Positions 58,288-64,000 of a stretch of DNA of 64,000 nucleotides are shown in pieces (positions within the stretch are counted from its first letter, which is position 1; the number at the start of each line of letters is the position of its first letter). The translations under genes were made by a program, and so were the position numbers. A model generated the notes under the pieces. It was not told the DNA's origin. It was given only the letters and a program-made list of their open reading frames with translations, and ran no database searches. Source of the DNA: Idiomarina sp. (GTDB taxonomy: Bacteria; Pseudomonadota; Gammaproteobacteria; Enterobacterales; Alteromonadaceae); contig JAIUMU010000002.1 in the NCBI GenBank assembly GCA_022565355.1, positions 434,001-498,000 of the forward strand. Reading direction: 5' to 3'.

Positions 58288-59013
58288 ATGAGCACTCTTA
58301 TAGCTAAGCATTTAGCGAAATCATACAAAGGCCGCGCCGTTGTAAAAGACGTTAGTATTGAAGTAAACGCAGGCCAAGTGGTTGGATTGTTAGGCCCTAA
58401 CGGTGCCGGTAAAACCACCACTTTTTATATGATTGTTGGCTTAGTAAAAAACGATAAAGGTAGTATCCATTTAGATGATGACGATATTACCTTATTGCCC
58501 ATGCATGCCCGCGCCCGCAAAGGTATCGGCTACCTTCCGCAAGAAGCATCCGTATTTCGCAAGCTAACCGTGCGCGATAATATTATGGCGATTTTGGAAA
58601 CCCGCAAAGAGCTCTCTGCTGCACAACGGGAAGATAAATTAGATGAATTGGTAAACGAATTTCATATTGGCCATATTGTGAATAACCTTGGCATGAGCCT
58701 TTCCGGTGGCGAGCGCCGCCGCGTAGAAATCGCCCGTGCGCTCGCTGCAGAGCCAAAATTTATTCTGCTTGATGAACCCTTCGCTGGGGTAGACCCAATT
58801 TCCGTTATTGATATCAAGAAAATCATTCAGCAACTCAGCGATCGCGGCATTGGCGTGTTAATTACCGACCATAATGTGCGCGAAACGCTCTCTGCATGCG
58901 AAATTGCGTATATCGTGAGCCAAGGCAGTTTGATTGCAAAAGGCACGGCACAAGAGGTACTTGCGAACCAACAGGTAAAAGAAGTGTATTTAGGCGACCA
59001 ATTCACCTTGTAA
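58288..59013 (+). CDS. lptB: LptB, ATPase of the LPS exporter
   Basis: ABC ATPase (241 residues) that powers LPS extraction with LptF and LptG (encoded elsewhere). Walker A is [16 protein letters not shown], the signature [16 protein letters not shown], Walker [14 protein letters not shown], and the switch His is in [12 protein letters not shown] 54-base gap to lptA contains the short inverted repeat GATAAC/GTTATC. Confidence 0.98.
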   Translation: MSTLIAKHLAKSYKGRAVVKDVSIEVNAGQVVGLLGPNGAGKTTTFYMIVGLVKNDKGSIHLDDDDITLLPMHARARKGIGYLPQEASVFRKLTVRDNIMAILETRKELSAAQREDKLDELVNEFHIGHIVNNLGMSLSGGERRRVEIARALAAEPKFILLDEPFAGVDPISVIDIKKIIQQLSDRGIGVLITDHNVRETLSACEIAYIVSQGSLIAKGTAQEVLANQQVKEVYLGDQFTL

Positions 59014-59077
59014 TTTGCCAGAAAAGACCAATCATATAAGTAGGCGCACTTAACAATAGGTACTCGATTAAATCGCT

Positions 59078-60445
59078 ATGAAGCCAGGCTTACAGCTGAA
59101 GTTCAGCCAAAATCTTACGATGACACCCCAGTTACAACAGGCGATACGTTTGTTGCAGCTTTCATCGCTTGAGCTTCAACATGAAATTCAAGATGCGCTC
59201 GATAACAACCCGCTACTTGAGCAAATTGAAGATGAACCGGGCAGTATTTGGGAGCAAGCGAATTCTGCAGCGGGCTCTGATAGTTATTCTGCTGGCACCT
59301 CTAGTAGCGCTGGTACTGCGGAAGAAGATGATTACGTGTACCAAGGCGAAACCAATGAAAGCCTGCATGATTATTTACGCTGGCAAATGCGCCTCTCGCA
59401 TTTCTCGCCGGTAGATGAGCAAATTGCGCTCATTATTATCGATGCGATTAATGAAAGCGGCTATCTCACCCAAGAAATCCCAGAAATTCTAGACGCAGCC
59501 CTCGCGATAGACGAAACCATCACCAGCGAAGAAGTGGCAGTAGTGCTGAAGCGCATTCAACATTTTGATCCGCTCGGGGTGGCCGCGCGCAGCGTGCGAG
59601 AATGCTTATTAATTCAGCTAGAACAGCTCAGTGCCGATACGCCTGCCCTCGCTGCGGCGAAAAAAGTGGTAGATCAGCACCTGGATTTATTAGGTAAACA
59701 TGATTACCGCACCCTGGCCCGGAAAACTCGCTATTCTGAAGCGGTCATTAAGCAAATACTCGACCTATTGCAGCATCTGAATCCTCGCCCCGGCGATGGA
59801 TTCACCGGCGGTACATCCGAATATGTAATCCCCGATGTGCAGGTGCGTAAAAGTGGCGATCGCTGGGTTGTGGAGTTGAACCCCAATACCGCGCCAAAAT
59901 TACGTGTAAATGAAACCTATGCTGCACTTAAAAATAGCCCATGCAGCACAGGTGATTCTCAATATATTCAACAACATATACAAGAAGCACGTTGGTTCAT
60001 CAAAAGTATCGAAAGTAGAAATGAAACTTTAGTTAAAGTTGCCCATTGTATCGTGCAGCGACAACAGGCATTCTTTGAGTATGGGCCGGAATCGATGAAA
60101 CCAATGGTGCTCAGCGATGTCGCAGATAGTATAGGCATGCATGAATCAACAGTGTCGCGTGTTACCACACAAAAATTCATGCATACCCCACAAGGTGTTT
60201 TTGAGCTGAAGTATTTCTTTTCCAGCCATGTAAGCACCGATGATGGGGGGGAGTGTTCATCTACTGCAATTAGAGCATTTATTAAAAAGCTAGTTGCAGA
60301 GGAGAATCCTGGTAAGCCTTTGAGTGATAGTAAACTCGCTACACTACTGGCTGATCAGGGTATTCAAGTAGCAAGACGGACCGTTGCGAAGTATCGGGAA
60401 TCTTTAGGTATTCCAGCTTCGAGCCAAAGGAAGGTTCTGCTTTAA
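59078..60445 (+). CDS. rpoN: RpoN, sigma-54
   Basis: Alternative sigma factor (455 residues) that needs enhancer-binding ATPases to open promoters of the -24/-12 type. Region I (LKFSQNLTMTPQLQQAIRLL) is Gln/Leu-rich, region II is acidic (about 50-95), and the C-terminal RpoN box is ARRTVAKYRESLGIP. It is in the conserved lptB-rpoN-hpf-ptsN order. Targets cannot be read from this window. Confidence 0.98.
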   Translation: MKPGLQLKFSQNLTMTPQLQQAIRLLQLSSLELQHEIQDALDNNPLLEQIEDEPGSIWEQANSAAGSDSYSAGTSSSAGTAEEDDYVYQGETNESLHDYLRWQMRLSHFSPVDEQIALIIIDAINESGYLTQEIPEILDAALAIDETITSEEVAVVLKRIQHFDPLGVAARSVRECLLIQLEQLSADTPALAAAKKVVDQHLDLLGKHDYRTLARKTRYSEAVIKQILDLLQHLNPRPGDGFTGGTSEYVIPDVQVRKSGDRWVVELNPNTAPKLRVNETYAALKNSPCSTGDSQYIQQHIQEARWFIKSIESRNETLVKVAHCIVQRQQAFFEYGPESMKPMVLSDVADSIGMHESTVSRVTTQKFMHTPQGVFELKYFFSSHVSTDDGGECSSTAIRAFIKKLVAEENPGKPLSDSKLATLLADQGIQVARRTVAKYRESLGIPASSQRKVLL

Positions 60446-60471
60446 CCACGTCAAAAGAAGGAAGATGTGCT

Positions 60472-60759
60472 ATGCAAATAAATCTTACTGGTCATCATGT
60501 AGACATTACTCCAGCACTTAGAGAATATGTAGATACTAAGTTTGCGAAGCTGGAACGTCATTTCGATCACATCAACAACGTTCATGTGATATTGAATGTT
60601 GAAAAACTTCTGCAGAAAGCGGAAGCCACTCTCCATCTCAACGGCGGTGAGGTTTTTGCAACTTCCGAGCATCAAGATATGTATGCAGCCATCGATTCGT
60701 TAATCGACAAGCTGGATCGCCAAGTTATTAAACATAAAGAAAAATTACGGAAACACTGA
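60472..60759 (+). CDS. hpf: Short hibernation-promoting factor
   Basis: A 95-residue short-form HPF of the S30AE family, which binds the 30S decoding region and favours 100S ribosome dimers in stationary phase (with RMF). The fold starts MQINLTGHHVDITPALREYV, and DMYAAIDSLIDKLDRQVIKHKEKL forms the last helix. It lies 26 bases after rpoN. Confidence 0.97.
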   Translation: MQINLTGHHVDITPALREYVDTKFAKLERHFDHINNVHVILNVEKLLQKAEATLHLNGGEVFATSEHQDMYAAIDSLIDKLDRQVIKHKEKLRKH

Positions 60760-60764
60760 GGCGT

Positions 60765-61235
60765 ATGAACCTTAAAGATATCCTGAGCCCCGATAGCACC
60801 CGGGTAGCTGTTGCAGAAAACAGCAAAAAGAAAATATTAGAACTGGTGAGCCAGCTTGTTGCACCTAAGCTTGCTGGCGTAAGCAAAGCTGATATTTTCG
60901 AAAGCCTATTACAGCGTGAACGTTTAGGTAGCACGGGTATCGGGCTCGGTATCGCAATCCCACATGGCCGGCTGGAAAATGCCGGCCAACCGGTTGCGGC
61001 GTTACTAACGCTCGCTAGCCCAATTGATTTTGATTCAATTGATAACCAACCCGTAGATATTATTTTTGCGCTGTTGGTACCGAAAGAAAACCCCGAAATT
61101 CATTTACAAACATTATCGGCAGTGGCCTCCCAGCTTAATCAGAAAGATTGCTGTAGGGCGCTTCGCCAAGCTCCAACTAGTGCTGAGTTGTATGAAGCCT
61201 TTACCAAGGATTATGAACCCAACCCATGCAATTAA
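60765..61235 (+). CDS. ptsN: PtsN, EIIA-Ntr of the nitrogen phosphotransferase system
   Basis: A 156-residue PTS EIIA-type regulator, phosphorylated on the His of GIGLGIAIPHGRL near residue 67 by Npr. In enterics it controls potassium uptake and links nitrogen state to other processes. It is 5 bases after hpf and overlaps rapZ by 10 bases. Confidence 0.97.
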   Translation: MNLKDILSPDSTRVAVAENSKKKILELVSQLVAPKLAGVSKADIFESLLQRERLGSTGIGLGIAIPHGRLENAGQPVAALLTLASPIDFDSIDNQPVDIIFALLVPKENPEIHLQTLSAVASQLNQKDCCRALRQAPTSAELYEAFTKDYEPNPCN

Positions 61236-62086
61236 TTATCGTTAGCGGTAGATCTGGATCGGGAAAAACGGTAGCACTGCGTGCGCTTGAAGATCTCGGC
61301 TACTATTGTGTTGATAACTTACCCGTAGCGTTGCTGCCAACCCTTGTGCACACCGTGAGTGAAAGCCACGAAAATATCGCCATATCCATTGATGTGCGAA
61401 ATATTTCCGGTGAAAATGATGAGTTAACCGATGCACTTGAGTTTCTTCCGCACGAGATAAAGCCAGATATCCTTTATATTGATGCTTCTGATGAAGTGCT
61501 GATTCGCCGCTACGGAGAAACCCGCCGTTCGCACCCACTTTCGCGCGGCGATTACACCTTAGCCGATGCGATTATCGCTGAAGGTCAACTATTAGAAACG
61601 CTTGCTACACAAGCATGCTGGCGAATTGATAGTAGTGAGCTCAGCGTGCATGAGCTGATTGAGCAAGTTACTGAGCGTGTATTGGGGCGCAAACAGAATA
61701 AATTGATGTTGGTGTTCATGTCATTCGGCTTCAAACATGGTGTACCCAGTACTGCCGACACCGTTTTTGACGCTCGTATTCTGCCGAACCCGCATTGGGA
61801 GCCCGAACTACGGCCCTTTAATGGCCTTGATGCGCCAGTACAAAACTATCTGGGCAAGCAGCCTATGGTAACGGATTTTATTTACCAAACGCAGAACTTC
61901 ATTAGCCATTGGCTACCCTACTTCCAGCGGAGTAATCGCAGTTATTTAACGATTGCTATCGGTTGCACTGGTGGCCAACACCGTTCGGTGTACATTGTAG
62001 AAAAACTAGCGGAGCGTATGGCCGAGCTGCATCCGCACATTCGCATTAAACACCGCGAGCTGGATCGTAAACATGCCAAATCTTAG
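61226..62086 (+). CDS. rapZ: RapZ, RNase adaptor / nucleotide-binding protein
   Basis: A 286-residue protein with an N-terminal P-loop (VSGRSGSGKTVALRALEDLG) and a C-terminal domain containing the conserved IGCTGGQHRSVYIVEKLAE. In E. coli RapZ delivers the sRNA GlmZ to RNase E and so controls GlmS and amino-sugar supply for the envelope. Its end overlaps npr by 14 bases. Confidence 0.97.
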   Translation: MQLIIVSGRSGSGKTVALRALEDLGYYCVDNLPVALLPTLVHTVSESHENIAISIDVRNISGENDELTDALEFLPHEIKPDILYIDASDEVLIRRYGETRRSHPLSRGDYTLADAIIAEGQLLETLATQACWRIDSSELSVHELIEQVTERVLGRKQNKLMLVFMSFGFKHGVPSTADTVFDARILPNPHWEPELRPFNGLDAPVQNYLGKQPMVTDFIYQTQNFISHWLPYFQRSNRSYLTIAIGCTGGQHRSVYIVEKLAERMAELHPHIRIKHRELDRKHAKS

Positions 62087-62348
62087 CCGTAGCATCGATA
62101 TTCGTAACAAATTAGGGTTGCACGCAAGAGCCGCAACCAAGTTAGCGCGGCTTGCCAATGAATTTGATGCCAAGATTACCATTGCCCAAGATGGCAAGGC
62201 TGTAGATGCTAGCAGTGTAATGGGCTTAATGTTGCTGGCCAGCCAGCAAGGGAAAACTATCGAGATTAACGCCACAGGTGCCGATGCAGAGGCGGCCCTA
62301 GAAGCGATTACGCAGTTAGTGCAAAACCGCTTCCACGAAGACGAATAG
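62073..62348 (+). CDS. ptsO: Npr (PtsO), HPr-like protein of the nitrogen PTS
   Basis: A 91-residue HPr-like phosphocarrier that passes phosphate from EI-Ntr to PtsN. The active His is in NKLGLHARAATKLA near residue 17. It overlaps the rapZ end and completes the rpoN-hpf-ptsN-rapZ-ptsO run. It converges with pmbA across only 5 bases. Confidence 0.96.
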   Translation: MPNLSRSIDIRNKLGLHARAATKLARLANEFDAKITIAQDGKAVDASSVMGLMLLASQQGKTIEINATGADAEAALEAITQLVQNRFHEDE

Positions 62349-62353
62349 CAGGC

Positions 62354-63736
62354 CTAGGCGCCCGCTATTTTCATATTCTCTACCAATACAGATCCAGAAA
62401 GTACGCCATGGCGCGGATCAACATCATCGGCCATTGCTACCATTTGTTGGAACATCTGCTTTAAATTACCCGCAATAGTAACTTCACTTACCGGGAATTG
62501 GATTTCGCCATTCTCTACCCAGAAACCCGCAGCACCGCGGCTATAATCGCCGGTAACCATGTTTACGCCTTGGCCCATCAGCTCCGTAACTAACAAGCCA
62601 CGGCCCATGCGCTTGCACAGTGCCGATAAATCCGCATCCAAATGGCTAGCCTTCGGCTGTACCCGCCAATTATGAATACCACCCGCATGGCCGGTGGTTT
62701 GCATACCAAGTTTGCGCGCGGCATAACTGGTAAGTAAGTAGGTTTCTAGCACACCATTTTGCACGATATCGCGAGCTTGGGTAACAACGCCTTCATGATC
62801 GAATGGGCTGGAAGCCAAACCGCCAGGAATCAACGGATCTTCATGAATATCTAACCAATCTGGGAAAATGGGTTGGCCAAGGTGATCGAGCAAAAACGAG
62901 CTCTTGCGATACAAGCTGCCGCCGCTAATGGCGCCAGCGAACGAGCCAAACAAATGATGCGCTAAATCACTATGAAAGATAACCGGCGCCGAACACGTAG
63001 GAATAGAACGAGCCCCTAGGCGCGCCAATGTAGTAGCTGCCGCTTCTCGCGCTACAGCTTCTGGCGAACTTAGAAGTGCCGGATTACGCGCCACAGTATA
63101 GGCGTAATCGCGTTCCATTTTCTCGCCTTCTTTGGCGATTGGCATACAGCTTAAGCTTTGCCGAGAGCTCATGTAATGGCCGATAAAGCCATGGCTGTTG
63201 CCATACACCCGAAACCCGCAATGGCTGCTGTAGTGAGCGCCATCGGAGTTCACAATGCGGTCATCTACTGAGAGCATTACCGCTTCACAAGCTAAAGCCT
63301 GCTCGGTAGCATATTCAGGGCTTTGATCGGCGGCATAAAATAATTCTGGCTCTGGATAACCAAACGCCATTAATTCTTTATCGGCAAGGCCCGCACAACT
63401 ATCAGCTTGCGTGAACCGGGCAATAGCATCGGCTTTTTCCACCGCTATCGCCACCGCCTCTGGGGAAAGATCTGAGGTACTCGCGCTGCCTTTACTTTGG
63501 CCACGATACACGGTGATGCCCAGCGAGCCATCTTGATTAAATTCAACTGTTTCCACTTCGTTCAAGCGAGTACTTACGCTTAACCCGCGGCTATGGGCAA
63601 GAGCACACTCCGCTGCTGATGCGCCACGTTTTTTCGCTTGTGCAAGGGCTTCATCAAGCGCCTGCAACGCACGATCTAAATCTGGTTGTAATTGCTCTGG
63701 TGCCGTTAAATTTGCTGATGTTTTTGTAGTAGCCAA
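62354..63736 (-). CDS. pmbA: PmbA/TldE, metalloprotease subunit
   Basis: A 460-residue member of the TldD/PmbA family. With TldD it forms a protease that matures microcin B17 and degrades CcdA in E. coli; its general role is unclear. TldE is the non-catalytic partner and needs TldD, which is not in this window. I start at TTG 63736, where TGAGG lies six bases upstream, against E. coli PmbA of 450 residues. C-terminal segments GLASSPFDHEGV and AGNLKQMFQQMVAMADDVDP match the family. Confidence 0.93.
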   Translation of the reverse strand: MATTKTSANLTAPEQLQPDLDRALQALDEALAQAKKRGASAAECALAHSRGLSVSTRLNEVETVEFNQDGSLGITVYRGQSKGSASTSDLSPEAVAIAVEKADAIARFTQADSCAGLADKELMAFGYPEPELFYAADQSPEYATEQALACEAVMLSVDDRIVNSDGAHYSSHCGFRVYGNSHGFIGHYMSSRQSLSCMPIAKEGEKMERDYAYTVARNPALLSSPEAVAREAAATTLARLGARSIPTCSAPVIFHSDLAHHLFGSFAGAISGGSLYRKSSFLLDHLGQPIFPDWLDIHEDPLIPGGLASSPFDHEGVVTQARDIVQNGVLETYLLTSYAARKLGMQTTGHAGGIHNWRVQPKASHLDADLSALCKRMGRGLLVTELMGQGVNMVTGDYSRGAAGFWVENGEIQFPVSEVTIAGNLKQMFQQMVAMADDVDPRHGVLSGSVLVENMKIAGA

Positions 63737-63828
63737 GATGAACCTCAAAATATTGTGATGCGCCGCAGTGTATCGCCCTGCCGCGCTTCCTGATAAACTT
63801 ACCGCATTCTTTAGTTAGGTATTCAGCT

Positions 63829-64000
63829 ATGCAACACGATAATTCGAAAAATGATTCGTTCGACGATGATGATTTAAGTAAAACAGCCCTGAAACGCCAC
63901 TCTGCCGAAATGCATGATTTAGGCGTTAAGCTTGTGAAAATGGGCAACAATACAATTAAGCAACTGCCTCTTGATGATGAACTGCTCAGTAACATCAAAT
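63829..64000 (+). CDS. darP: DarP (YjgA), 50S assembly factor (partial, runs off the right edge)
   Basis: First 57 residues of a YjgA-family protein, which binds late 50S precursors. The acidic N-terminus (DSFDDDDLSK) and the following RHSAEMHDLGVKLVKMGN with IKQLPLDDELLSNI match the start of this family. The ATG 63829 is preceded by AGGT. It is divergent from pmbA, the usual pair. Confidence 0.88.
   Translation, partial: MQHDNSKNDSFDDDDLSKTALKRHSAEMHDLGVKLVKMGNNTIKQLPLDDELLSNIK

Overview
The window is a compact, almost gap-free stretch of a gammaproteobacterial chromosome. Gene content and order (intact dcw cluster, pilABCD-coaE-zapD, petABC, the mla/kds/lpt/rpoN block, DciA instead of a DnaC-type loader) point to a marine Alteromonadales-type organism, possibly Idiomarinaceae; the family-level guess is inference. 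There are no insertion sequences, prophage genes, CRISPR arrays, tRNAs or defence islands, and every gene belongs to a recognisable family. From memory, the order mraZ - rnpB - rsmI - lpoA - yraN - diaA - BON lipoprotein - sspB - sspA - petCBA - rpsI - rplM also matches Pseudomonas, so most of the layout is ancestral.

Layout. 1-3953 (minus): pyruvate dehydrogenase E1 (runs off the left edge), its repressor PdhR behind a perfect PdhR operator, and ampE/ampD for cell-wall recycling. 4052-11000 (plus): a membrane-anchored retropepsin-like protein, nadC, type IV pilus genes pilA-pilB-pilC-pilD, coaE, zapD and yacG. 11054-33583 (minus, with dciA the only plus-strand gene): the dcw cluster read from mraZ at its right end to ftsZ and lpxC, then a LytM/M23 peptidase gene, secA and mutT. 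The genes from mraZ through ddl mostly overlap or nearly touch, so they look like one long transcript driven from a promoter with three MraZ repeats.

33774-47788: a CHASE-GGDEF-EAL cyclic-di-GMP protein whose stop codon overlaps the end of the convergent RNase P RNA gene; rsmI; the lpoA-yraN-diaA-dolP block; sspB/sspA; the cytochrome bc1 operon; rpsI/rplM; zapE and zapG. 47998-54607: periplasmic proteases degQ and degS, then murA-ibaG and the Mla phospholipid-transport operon, which lacks mlaC. 54813-55394: a TetR-type regulator with a palindromic operator candidate, upstream of mla. 55571-62348 (plus): Kdo synthesis (kdsD, kdsC), LPS transport (lptC, lptA, lptB), rpoN, hpf and the nitrogen-PTS genes (ptsN, rapZ, npr). 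62354 to the end: pmbA/tldE (minus) and the start of darP (plus).

The common theme is envelope growth and division: peptidoglycan precursors (murA-G, mraY, ddl), septal synthesis (ftsI, ftsW, ftsQLA, ftsZ, zapD, zapE, zapG), lpoA, LPS (lpxC, kds, lpt), phospholipid asymmetry (mla), and envelope quality control (degQ, degS, dolP). I did not find a clearly new multi-gene system. The most unusual points are a shortened PilB ATPase without its N-terminal domain and zinc knuckle, the Mla operon without mlaC next to an added TetR gene, the rnpB/c-di-GMP gene overlap, a 12-bp tandem repeat between pilA and pilB, and a six-codon reading frame in the rplM leader.
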